A stretch of DNA of 13,716 nucleotides from Pirellulaceae bacterium (GTDB taxonomy: Bacteria; Planctomycetota; Planctomycetia; Pirellulales; Pirellulaceae), in NCBI GenBank assembly GCA_013002105.1, contig JABDKS010000326.1, positions 1 through 13,716 of the forward strand. The letters run 5' to 3'. Shown here in pieces: positions 1-6,800 of this stretch; position 1 is the stretch's first letter; every line of letters begins with the position of its first letter. Under the pieces are notes generated by a model. The model ran no database searches. It was not told the DNA's origin and worked only from the letters and a program-made list of their open reading frames with translations. The position numbers were made by a program, and so were the translations under genes.

Positions 1-676
1 GACGAGTTCCGATCAAACCGTCAGAATCTACGCTGTCGTATTGAGCCTCGGCGTCGTCTGCAGTCTCGCGATTGTGACGGTCTATGAAGTGACGCGTCCG
101 ATCATCGAGCGCAACAAGATCGCATTGCGCCAGAACGCCATTGGGGATGTGCTTCCCCGCGCCACGACGGTCGCAACGTACCGTCTTGATGACGCCACCG
201 GTCAGTTTCAACCGACATCGACCGACACAACAAGCTCGGATTTCGTCTACGCTGGTTTCGATCGGCACGGAGAACTCGTCGGCTTGGCGATCGAGACTCG
301 AGGCATGGGATACCAGGACTTCATCGGGTTGCTGTACGGATACTCGCTTGACGAACAAGCCATCATCGGCGTGCGGGTTTTGGAGAGTCGTGAAACGCCT
401 GGGCTTGGTGATCGCGTTGAAACTGACGCGGATTTCTCGAGCAACTTTCGTCGATTGGGTGTCGGGCTGAACTCCGATGGGACGCAACTGGCGCATCCGA
501 TCGAGTATGTCAAACAGGGAAAGAAAACGGCCAATTGGCAGATTGACGGGATCACGGGAGCAACGATTTCATCGCGAGCGGTTGTGGAGATGCTGCGTGA
601 CAGCACGGCTTACTGGATTCCTCGTGTCTACCGGCGCAGGACCGATTTCGCCCACCCGCAAAGCAAGGAGCAATGA
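1..676 (+). CDS. rnfG: Rnf complex subunit RnfG, FMN-binding (5' end at window edge)
   Basis: RnfG carries a covalently bound FMN on the outer face of the membrane and relays electrons inside the Rnf ferredoxin:NAD+ oxidoreductase. The reading frame is open from base 2 (ACG AGT TCC); base 1 could be the G of the start ATG, so at most a residue or a few are missing. About 224 residues are visible. An N-terminal membrane anchor (roughly residues 7-30, rich in Val, Leu and Ala) is followed by a soluble FMN-binding domain. The flavinylation motif D-G-I-T-G-A-T-I-S lies near the C terminus; the Thr encoded at 563-565 is the expected phosphoester-FMN attachment site. Earlier, the ETPGLGDR segment is typical of RnfG/NqrC. 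NqrC of the Na+-NQR was considered, but the neighbours are clearly RnfE and RnfA. Its stop overlaps the rnfE start (ATGA at 673-676). Confidence 0.93.
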   Translation, partial: TSSDQTVRIYAVVLSLGVVCSLAIVTVYEVTRPIIERNKIALRQNAIGDVLPRATTVATYRLDDATGQFQPTSTDTTSSDFVYAGFDRHGELVGLAIETRGMGYQDFIGLLYGYSLDEQAIIGVRVLESRETPGLGDRVETDADFSSNFRRLGVGLNSDGTQLAHPIEYVKQGKKTANWQIDGITGATISSRAVVEMLRDSTAYWIPRVYRRRTDFAHPQSKEQ

Positions 677-1323
677 TGGCAGTCGGACTGGACGACAACT
701 CACACTTGAGTACCGACGATTTCATCAACGGGATTTGGAAACAGAATCCGGTGTTTGTGCAGGTGCTCGGCATGTGTCCGGTGCTCGCGGTCTCCAACAC
801 TGCAATCAATGCTCTGGCGATGGGCTTGGCGACCGCCTTCGTGTTACTGATGTCCAATGTCGTCGTCTCCTTTTTGCGTCGCCATGTACCCAGTCAAGTT
901 CGCAGCGTGACATACATTCTTGTGATCGCCACGTTTGTCACAATCGTCGACTACGTGATCCAGGCGATTAGCTTGGAACTGCACAAGTCATTGGGCGCCT
1001 TCGTCTCGCTGATCGTCGTCAACTGCCTGATTCTCGGTCGCGCCGAGGCATTCGCGTCGAAGCACGGAGTTGCTCGCTCAGCACTGGACGCACTGGGAAT
1101 GGGGGTTGGGTTTACCTTGGCACTGCTATTATTGGGCGGAGTCCGCGAGCTACTGGGAAACGGCAGCGTGTTTGGAATGCAGATTCTCGGCCAGCAGTAT
1201 CAACCGTGGACGGTAATGATGTTACCACCTGGAGGTTTCTTCACCCTCGCGGCGTGGCTGTTACTGTTCAATTGGTGGCAGCAGCGGCGCACCAGGCGCG
1301 AAACCAACGGGGAGACGATGTAA
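673..1323 (+). CDS. rnfE: Rnf complex membrane subunit RnfE
   Basis: Integral membrane subunit of Rnf, 216 residues, with about six hydrophobic segments. It matches the RnfE/RsxE family: the N-terminal NPVFVQVLGMCPVLAV stretch, then GRAEAFASKHGVARSALD and LLGNGSVFG, and a C-terminal LPPGGFF. RnfE and RnfA form a pseudo-symmetric pair that holds an intramembrane [2Fe-2S] cluster; the expected ligand cysteines are Cys35 (GMCP) and Cys118 (VVNC). A strong Shine-Dalgarno AAGGAG sits at 665-670. It is only 2 bases from the ATG at 673 but 5 from a second in-frame ATG at 676, so the latter may be the start actually used. The stop TAA (1321-1323) shares a base with the rnfA ATG. The basic, hydrophilic C-terminal tail (QQRRTRRETNGE) is expected on the cytoplasmic side. 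Confidence 0.96.
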   Translation: MMAVGLDDNSHLSTDDFINGIWKQNPVFVQVLGMCPVLAVSNTAINALAMGLATAFVLLMSNVVVSFLRRHVPSQVRSVTYILVIATFVTIVDYVIQAISLELHKSLGAFVSLIVVNCLILGRAEAFASKHGVARSALDALGMGVGFTLALLLLGGVRELLGNGSVFGMQILGQQYQPWTVMMLPPGGFFTLAAWLLLFNWWQQRRTRRETNGETM

Positions 1324-1904
1324 TGGCCGAAGCATCTCTATGGTCGATCTTTATCAACGCCTGTTTGGTCAACAACTTTGTGCTGGCCTATTTCCTCGGC
1401 ATTTGCCCCTTTCTCGGCGTCTCGGCGCAGCGCGGCACGGCCTTGCGGATGGGCGGGGCAGTCACCTTCGTGATGTTGGTCAGCTCGATTGCCGCGTATG
1501 GAATGCACGCTGTGCTGGTGGTCGTGGATGCACCCTACTTGCAACTGATTTCATTCATTGCGGTGATCGCATCGACCGTCCAACTGGTCGAAATGTTCAT
1601 CAAGAAAGTCAGCCCGACCCTGTTTCGATCTCTGGGAATTTTCCTACCGCTGATCACGACTAATTGCGCTATCCTTGCGGTGGCCTTGTTTCAGACCAAC
1701 AGGGGCTACGGCTTTGTTCAGTCGGTTGTGTATGCAATCGGCGCCGGTGTGGGATTCACGTTGGCGCTGGTACTGATGGCTGGGCTGCGCGAGAAACTTG
1801 AACTGGCGCAAACACCAGAGATCGTCAAAGGGACGGCGCTGACCCTCGTGCTAGCCGGACTGTTGTCAATTTGTTTCATGGGTTTTGCGGGATTGTTTAG
1901 TTGA
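1323..1904 (+). CDS. rnfA: Rnf complex membrane subunit RnfA
   Basis: Integral membrane subunit of Rnf, 193 residues, the same length as E. coli RsxA. Family hallmarks are VNNFVL, FLGICPFLGVS, GIFLPLITTNCAIL and GFTLALVLMAGLREKLE. Cys28 (GICP) and Cys115 (TTNC) correspond to the two cysteines RnfA contributes to the intramembrane [2Fe-2S] cluster shared with RnfE. The frame is open upstream to 1206, but the ATG at 1323 is chosen because it forms a TAATG junction with the rnfE stop and because homology begins exactly there; the upstream extension is only rnfE read in another frame. The order G-E-A implies rnfB, rnfC and rnfD lie upstream, as in clusters of the B-C-D-G-E-A type. Confidence 0.96.
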   Translation: MAEASLWSIFINACLVNNFVLAYFLGICPFLGVSAQRGTALRMGGAVTFVMLVSSIAAYGMHAVLVVVDAPYLQLISFIAVIASTVQLVEMFIKKVSPTLFRSLGIFLPLITTNCAILAVALFQTNRGYGFVQSVVYAIGAGVGFTLALVLMAGLREKLELAQTPEIVKGTALTLVLAGLLSICFMGFAGLFS

Positions 1905-1905
1905 A

Positions 1906-2109
1906 ATGATAGTCGCATTCATTAAGGCAGTGATCGGCATTTCCGCGATACTTGGCGGATGGCTGGCAGTGCAAAGGGCTTGGCGCTATGTCACCGGTGC
2001 CGGGCCTGACGAAGACGCATTGGCTGGGCGACTTGGCTGTCAAGGTTGCGATTGTTGGTCGCGGTGCAAAGGCGACGACGAAAAGAGGTCAGAAACGAAT
2101 ATCTGTTAA
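1906..2109 (+). CDS. Small membrane protein with Cys cluster, NqrM-like (candidate Rnf Fe-S maturation factor)
   Basis: A 67-residue protein. One N-terminal transmembrane helix (about residues 2-23) is followed by a polar stretch and a cysteine cluster C45-x2-C48-x-C50-x3-C54 (CQGCDCWSRC), with one more Cys as the last residue (C67). This layout, a single helix followed by a CDC-containing cluster, resembles NqrM (DUF539), which is required to mature Na+-NQR, probably by supplying iron for the cluster held between NqrD and NqrE. RnfA and RnfE are the homologues of those two subunits and carry the equivalent cluster, so a maturation role for Rnf fits the position. The ATG at 1906 is chosen over an open frame back to 1885 because it begins one base after the rnfA stop. 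The family assignment rests on layout and Cys spacing only; strong overall similarity is not evident by eye. Confidence 0.7.
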   Translation: MIVAFIKAVIGISAILGGWLAVQRAWRYVTGAGPDEDALAGRLGCQGCDCWSRCKGDDEKRSETNIC

Positions 2110-2133
2110 GTCCGATTGATCGAGAGCGAAAAA

Positions 2134-2994
2134 ATGCAATTACAAGACTATGACACACAGACACGTTACCAAGCCAAGGTGCTGAGCAGTGAAAGGATCA
2201 CTGCGGCGAAATCGAAGGAAGAAGTTCGGGATATCTTGATCCAGGTCGAAGGTCAGGATTTTGACGCACAGGTCGGACAAAACATTGGCGTGCTAGCTCC
2301 GGGCCAGAAGGAGATCGGCCAGGAACATCATTTCCGACTTTACAGCGTCGCCGATCTGCCGCAAGTCACAACCGACGGTCACCAACAGCTCAGCATCTGC
2401 GTGCGTCGGTGCAGCTATATCGACGAGTTCAGCGGCGAGGAGTATCCGGGTGTCGCATCGAACTATTTATGCGATCTGCGCCCCGGAGAGACGCTGACGG
2501 TAACGGGCCCCTACGGGCAGGCTTTCGAGGTCCCCAAAGATCACGACGCGACGCTGATTTTGATTTGCGCCGGCACCGGGATCGCACCATTTCGCGCTTT
2601 TGTAAAACACATCTATGCGCACCAACCTGATTTCAAAGGCCGAGTGTGGCTATTCCACGGAGGGCAAACGGGAGTCGATCTGCTGTATCGGAACGAACAG
2701 AAGGACGACTTCGCATTGTACTACGACCATGACACGTTCGAAGCCATTGACGCGCTCAGCAAGCGTCCCGGTTGGTCTGACGACAGCGGTTGGGAGACCG
2801 CGATCCATGCTCGCGGTGAAGAACTATGTAAGTTTCTGTCAGACCCCAAAACCTACGTGTACGTCGCCGGGCTGGAAAAAATCCGCAACGAATTGGACGA
2901 CGTCTTGGCCGAGGTCGCCGGTTCAAACCAAACATGGTTCCGCTGGAAAGCCGATCTGGAGGCCGAACAGCGTTGGATCGAACTGCTCTACTGA
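2134..2994 (+). CDS. Plant-type ferredoxin-NADP+ reductase
   Basis: A 286-residue FAD enzyme that transfers electrons between ferredoxin (or flavodoxin) and NADP(H). The N-terminal FAD-binding barrel has the R68-L-Y70-S71 motif and the GVASNYLCDLRPGE segment, followed by GPYG. The NADP-binding domain begins at LILICAGTGIAPFRAFV, with G147-T-G149 and Cys145. A FHGG strand, the VYVAGLEKI stretch and a terminal tyrosine (WIELLY), the residue expected to stack on the flavin, complete the plant-type pattern. There is no fused ferredoxin domain, which argues against BoxA-type oxygenase reductases. The ATG at 2134 follows a purine-rich GAGAGCG ribosome-binding region; an in-frame TTG at 2116 is less likely. 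It lies 24 bases after the Cys-cluster gene, so it is probably part of the Rnf operon and links ferredoxin to NADPH. It is convergent with pflA, 101 bases away. Confidence 0.88.
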   Translation: MQLQDYDTQTRYQAKVLSSERITAAKSKEEVRDILIQVEGQDFDAQVGQNIGVLAPGQKEIGQEHHFRLYSVADLPQVTTDGHQQLSICVRRCSYIDEFSGEEYPGVASNYLCDLRPGETLTVTGPYGQAFEVPKDHDATLILICAGTGIAPFRAFVKHIYAHQPDFKGRVWLFHGGQTGVDLLYRNEQKDDFALYYDHDTFEAIDALSKRPGWSDDSGWETAIHARGEELCKFLSDPKTYVYVAGLEKIRNELDDVLAEVAGSNQTWFRWKADLEAEQRWIELLY

Positions 2995-3095
2995 AATTCA
3001 AAAGTACGACCTACGCAACCGCCAACTCGCACCCCCGACCGCCCACTAGGTTCTATCGCGGCAAGCGCTTTCCAACGCTCGGCAGCAAATTTGAA

Positions 3096-3917
3096 TTAGT
3101 CTACCGTGACGCCGTTTTGGGCAAAGATTTCACGGGCCCGAGCGATCTGCTCTGGCGTTGGTGTCGGCGTCGCATCGAGCTGAAACCGTCTCCCAAGCTG
3201 CGCGTACTTGTGCCGTGCCAACTTGTGAAAGGGCAACAGTTGAACTCGCTGGACATTGGTCAGCGTGGCAACAAATCGGGCAAGGCCGTCTATGTTTGCA
3301 TCGTCATCGGTCAGTCCCGGCACCAGCACAAACCGCACCCAGACTGGGATTCCTCGCTGCTCCAGACGGCGAGCGAACGCAAGTGTGCTGTCAATCGGGA
3401 CACCCGTCACGTGTTTGTAAGTCGCGGGCTCCCAACTCTTGATATCCAACAACACGAGATCGGTATGATCGAGCAACAAGCTGGGAACGACGTCGCCGCG
3501 AAAACCGGAGGTATCCAGTGTCGTGTGCAATCCGGATTGATTTGCCCCGGCAAACAGAGCGGCGACGAAATCGGCTTGTAGCAATGGCTCCCCACCGCTG
3601 ACAGTGAGTCCGCCATCACGGATGAAACTTCGGTATCGCAATACATCCCGAAGCACTTCACCGACCGTCTTGGTATTCCCGCGAGGCTTGCCTTGAGCAT
3701 CCGGATTGTGACAGTACATGCAGCGTAGCGGACACCCGCTCAGAAACAGAACGTATCGCAGTCCCGGTCCATCGACTGTCCCGCATGTTTCAACGGAGTG
3801 AATGTGGCCAATCGTCTCTTCGTCACCCTGTTGGATGCCTGCGCCAGAAAGGGCTGTCAGATTTCCGCACGCATCACAGGTCGAGCTATCGGCGGCGTTT
3901 TCCATGACCCGACTCAT
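3096..3917 (-). CDS. pflA: Pyruvate formate-lyase activating enzyme (radical SAM)
   Basis: Installs the glycyl radical on PflB using S-adenosylmethionine and a [4Fe-4S] cluster. 273 residues. The radical-SAM motif is C62-x3-C66-x2-C69 ([13 protein letters not shown]), preceded by [18 protein letters not shown], which is nearly the start of E. coli PflA. Further marks are [26 protein letters not shown] and [13 protein letters not shown]. It is longer than E. coli PflA (246 residues) because of about 36 extra N-terminal residues that include C14-x2-C17 (CDACG). The start ATG at 3917 is supported by the 4-base ATGA overlap with the pflB stop; an ATG four codons later is possible, and no start lies nearer the conserved region. 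Coupled translation with pflB is expected. Confidence 0.95.
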   Translation of the reverse strand: MSRVMENAADSSTCDACGNLTALSGAGIQQGDEETIGHIHSVETCGTVDGPGLRYVLFLSGCPLRCMYCHNPDAQGKPRGNTKTVGEVLRDVLRYRSFIRDGGLTVSGGEPLLQADFVAALFAGANQSGLHTTLDTSGFRGDVVPSLLLDHTDLVLLDIKSWEPATYKHVTGVPIDSTLAFARRLEQRGIPVWVRFVLVPGLTDDDANIDGLARFVATLTNVQRVQLLPFHKLARHKYAQLGRRFQLDATPTPTPEQIARAREIFAQNGVTVD

Positions 3918-6202
3918 ATCACGTCATGGAATGTGCGGTCGATCACATCAAGCTGCTGCTCTCGGGTCAACCGCACAAAGTTGACCGCGTAGCCGGAGAC
4001 CCGAATCGTCAGTTGCGGGTATTTCTCCGGGTGATCCATCGCGTCGATCAGCGTTTCGCGATCGAAGACGTTGATGTTGATGTGGTGCCCATGTTCAGCA
4101 AAGTATCCGTCCAACAAATGGGCCAGGTTCGAAACGCGAGACGGAGGGTCGTTGCCGAGTGCCTTGGGGACGATCGAAAACGTGTAGGAGATGCCATCTT
4201 GGCTGTGTTCATAGGGCAACTTGGCAACCGACGCCATCGAAGCGACGGCACCATGATGATCGCGACCATGCATTGGGTTGGCCCCTGGCGCGAACGGTTC
4301 GCCGGCGCGTCGTCCGTCGGGAGTGCTTCCCGTCTTCTTGCCGTAAACCACATTGGAAGTAATCGTAAGCACCGATTGAGTTGGCTCTGATTCTCGGTAG
4401 GTTGGCTGCTGACGGAGCTTGTCCATGAATTGTTCGACAAGGCCGACGGCGATCTGATCAACGCGGTCATCATTGTTTCCAAAGGCGGGGTACTCGCCTT
4501 GTACTTCGTAGTCAACGGCCAAACCATCGTCGTTGCGGATCACCTTGACCCGGGCGTGTTTGACTGCCGACAACGAATCGGCAGCCACCGACAGACCTGC
4601 GATGCCGCAAGCCATGGTGCGATAGATCACGCGGTCGTGAAGTGCAAACAGGATGTGCTCGGGCGAGTATTTGTCATGCATGTAATGAATAATGTTGAGC
4701 GCCTTGACGTAGGTCTCCGCCAGCCAATCGAGTGTCCGATCCAGCCGGTCGACCAGATCGTCATAGTCGAGATACTCGCCCAAGAACGGATCGCTCGGCG
4801 GCGCGACCTGTGCTCCATTTTTTTCGTCGCGTCCCCCATTGATTGCGTACAGCATTGCCTTGGCAAGATTGGCCCTGGCCCCAAAGAACTGCATCTGCTT
4901 GCCGATTCGCATTGCAGAAACACAGCAGGCAATGCCGTAGTCGTCGCCCCAGCACGACCGCATCAGGTCGTCGTTCTCGTACTGGATCGAACTGGTTTCG
5001 ATCGAAATTTCGCAGCAATATCGACGAAACGCTTCCGGCAAATCCCGCGACCACAATACAGTCAGGTTGGGTTCGGGCGCGGGTCCCAAGTTTCGCAGTG
5101 TGTGCAGCATTCGAAAACTGGTTCTCGTGACCAGCGGTCGTCCATCTTCACCCACTCCCCCGATACTCTCGGTGACCCAGGTGGGATCGCCGGAAAAAAG
5201 CTCGTCATAGTCTGGCGTACGGATGAAGCGTACGATCCGCATCTTCATCACCAGATGATCGATGATCTCCTGGATTTCGGATTCGGTGATGGTTCCTTCT
5301 GCCACATCTCGCTGAAAGAAAATATCAAAGAAGGTGCTGTTGCGACCAAATGACATTGCCGCGCCATTCTGCTCCTTGATCGCGGCCAGATATCCAAAGT
5401 AGGTCCATTGCACCGCTTGGCGGCCAGTTGTTGCAGGTTCGGAGATGTCGAATCCGTACGATGCGGCCATCTGCTTCAGATCTTCGAGGGCTCGGATCTG
5501 GTCTTGGATTTCCTCACGCTGACGTACCCACTGTTCGCTAAAGGGCTCGTCATCGCTCTGGGCGTGTTGGGAATGTTTGTCTTCGATTAAGCGATCGACG
5601 CCATAGAGGGCGACACGACGGTAATCGCCGATGATGCGGCCGCGGCCATAACCATCGGGCAAGCCCGTGATAACGCCTGCACGACGGGCACGTCGGATCG
5701 CAGGCGTGTAGGCATCAAAAACTCCGCCGTTATGCGTCTTACGATGCTTCATAAAGATTGCCGCCGTATCCGCATCCATTTCCCGGCCGTGTGACTGGAG
5801 CGCTTTCTGGGCAATTCGCAGTCCGCCGTAAGGCATCAAGGCACGCTTCAGCGGCGCATCGGTCTGCAGACCGACAATCTGCTCCAACTCCTTGTCAATG
5901 TATCCGGGATCGTGCGAGGCGATTCCACTGACCGTCTTGGTATCCGCATCCAGCACGCCACCGGCCTCGTGTTCCCGCTCGAGGAGTTGGCAAAGGTGCG
6001 CCCACAGACGCACGGTGCGGTCCGTTGGCGGTTCCAGAAATGCCGCATCCTCGTCGTACGGCTGGTAACACCGCTGAATGAAATCGCGGACGTTGATGGA
6101 TGATTGCCAAGGACCTTTCTGGAATCCTCGCCATGCATCAAGTGGCCGATCCGCTCCCGCGGTCTCGACGGTAACATCGCTCAGTAGGGTGGCGGTGGAC
6201 AT
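3914..6202 (-). CDS. pflB: Pyruvate formate-lyase (formate C-acetyltransferase)
   Basis: Glycyl-radical enzyme converting pyruvate and CoA to acetyl-CoA and formate under anoxic or low-oxygen conditions. 762 residues from the chosen start (E. coli: 760). The catalytic pair C426-C427 lies in GIACCVSAM; two adjacent cysteines separate true PFL from the glycerol/diol dehydratase and choline-lyase relatives, which have one. The radical glycine is G737 in RVSGYAV, close to the C terminus. The segments [18 protein letters not shown] and [15 protein letters not shown] are almost E. coli sequence. The frame stays open to 6268, but the ATG at 6202 is preferred: homology and length fit, and GAGG precedes it by 11 bases. 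First gene of a pflB-pflA operon, divergent from the amidoligase genes. Long open frames on the opposite strand are shadows of this gene. Confidence 0.97.
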   Translation of the reverse strand: MSTATLLSDVTVETAGADRPLDAWRGFQKGPWQSSINVRDFIQRCYQPYDEDAAFLEPPTDRTVRLWAHLCQLLEREHEAGGVLDADTKTVSGIASHDPGYIDKELEQIVGLQTDAPLKRALMPYGGLRIAQKALQSHGREMDADTAAIFMKHRKTHNGGVFDAYTPAIRRARRAGVITGLPDGYGRGRIIGDYRRVALYGVDRLIEDKHSQHAQSDDEPFSEQWVRQREEIQDQIRALEDLKQMAASYGFDISEPATTGRQAVQWTYFGYLAAIKEQNGAAMSFGRNSTFFDIFFQRDVAEGTITESEIQEIIDHLVMKMRIVRFIRTPDYDELFSGDPTWVTESIGGVGEDGRPLVTRTSFRMLHTLRNLGPAPEPNLTVLWSRDLPEAFRRYCCEISIETSSIQYENDDLMRSCWGDDYGIACCVSAMRIGKQMQFFGARANLAKAMLYAINGGRDEKNGAQVAPPSDPFLGEYLDYDDLVDRLDRTLDWLAETYVKALNIIHYMHDKYSPEHILFALHDRVIYRTMACGIAGLSVAADSLSAVKHARVKVIRNDDGLAVDYEVQGEYPAFGNNDDRVDQIAVGLVEQFMDKLRQQPTYRESEPTQSVLTITSNVVYGKKTGSTPDGRRAGEPFAPGANPMHGRDHHGAVASMASVAKLPYEHSQDGISYTFSIVPKALGNDPPSRVSNLAHLLDGYFAEHGHHININVFDRETLIDAMDHPEKYPQLTIRVSGYAVNFVRLTREQQLDVIDRTFHDVI

Positions 6203-6373
6203 TTTCGTATGATCCTCGCAAGTATGATCGAAAACACACTTATCTGCGTCGAATCTTCGGTGACCCAATGGATCACCGACCGCCTAGTGATGCGCTGCAT
6301 GAAAGCCTTTTACTCTGATGCCGGCTATTTTATTCGGCACGATTGGCAACGCTAAGTTCGGAAATTCGCGAGA

Positions 6374-6388
6374 TTGACTGCCGGTCAA
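6374..6388. promoter_or_regulatory. Inverted repeat TTGAC-N5-GTCAA, possible FNR/CRP-family operator
   Basis: Perfect 5-base arms TTGAC (6374-6378) and GTCAA (6384-6388) separated by TGCCG, 172 bases upstream of the pflB start. The half-site resembles the TTGAT half-site of FNR/Dnr regulators, which commonly control pfl genes, but the classical site has a 4-base gap (TTGAT-N4-ATCAA), one base shorter. It could also be chance or a site for another dimeric regulator. The gene controlled is a guess, since the region serves both directions. Confidence 0.25.
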
Positions 6389-6488
6389 ATCAGAGACTTA
6401 GCACCGCGCCAGCGGCGGAATCCACACCAAACACCGATCGAAAACTTTTTTCCCAATGTGGACACCGGTGACTACCAGTAAAACCTTC

Positions 6489-6540
6489 TCAAGAATCAAG
6501 AAATCGCTTCCGTCGTCCAGTTCCCTGTGAGTTTGTGAGT
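6489..6540. repeat. Two pairs of short direct repeats in the intergenic region
   Basis: TCAAGAA occurs twice in perfect tandem (6489-6495, 6496-6502). TGTGAGT occurs twice with one base between (6526-6532, 6534-6540). Tandem half-sites of 7-8 base period are the form bound by some response regulators, but an 11-base helical spacing would be more usual. They may be chance repeats. Confidence 0.25.
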
Positions 6541-6800
6541 GTATTGAACCATCCGGGGTGGCCGAAACTCTTGGCGAGTTCCGCTACGATTCATTCACAT
6601 CCCAAGAAACAACAGCAACGATCAGGTCACTGTCTTATTGCGGCAAATATTCTGTAAGCGACACAAGACTGACGGCGCCACAAGGATTGATTTGACTAGA
6701 CTTGGTGCCGTTGAACTCTCAGCCCGACGAGAGCATCCTGGCTTTGCTCGCTCGCCTTAAACGTGGTGCGATCACTGCCCTCAAAAGAGTTGACATCACC

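Larger units (their letters stand above)
6203..6800. other. Divergent intergenic region between pflB and the amidoligase pair
   Basis: About 600 bases with no credible gene. It must hold the promoter of pflBA (leftward) and of the two giant genes (rightward). It contains a short inverted repeat (6374-6388) and two sets of short direct repeats (6489-6540), listed separately. No convincing -35/-10 pair, terminator hairpin or RNA gene could be picked out by eye. Bases 6702-6800 are open in the frame of the downstream gene from a TTG, but the encoded residues show nothing family-like. Confidence 0.7.

Noticed and set aside
1..1904. Na+-NQR subunits NqrC, NqrD and NqrE instead of Rnf
   Set aside because: The RnfE and RnfA hallmarks (NPVFVQVLGMCP; VNNFVLAYFLGICPF and 193-residue length) fit Rnf better; the two complexes are homologous, so upstream rnfB/rnfC genes would settle it.
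2995..3097. Inverted repeat AATTCAAA (2995-3002) / TTTGAATT (3090-3097) between the convergent reductase and pflA genes, as a terminator
   Set aside because: The arms are AT-rich, only 8 bases long and 87 bases apart, without a U-tract hairpin pattern; probably chance.
2934..3581. 215-residue open frame on the + strand running from the reductase gene into pflA
   Set aside because: It overlaps the reductase in another frame and is antisense to pflA; its composition looks like a shadow frame.
4430..5353. 307-residue open frame on the + strand
   Set aside because: It lies wholly antisense to pflB, whose catalytic motifs and length are certain; the translation has no recognisable family features.
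6463..6470. 8-base palindrome CACCGGTG
   Set aside because: Too short and common to support a function without conservation data.
6702..6800. TTG-initiated extension of the first giant protein
   Set aside because: The 33 extra residues show no family pattern; homology starts at the GTG at 6801, which has a purine-rich upstream sequence and gives a length close to the paralogue.
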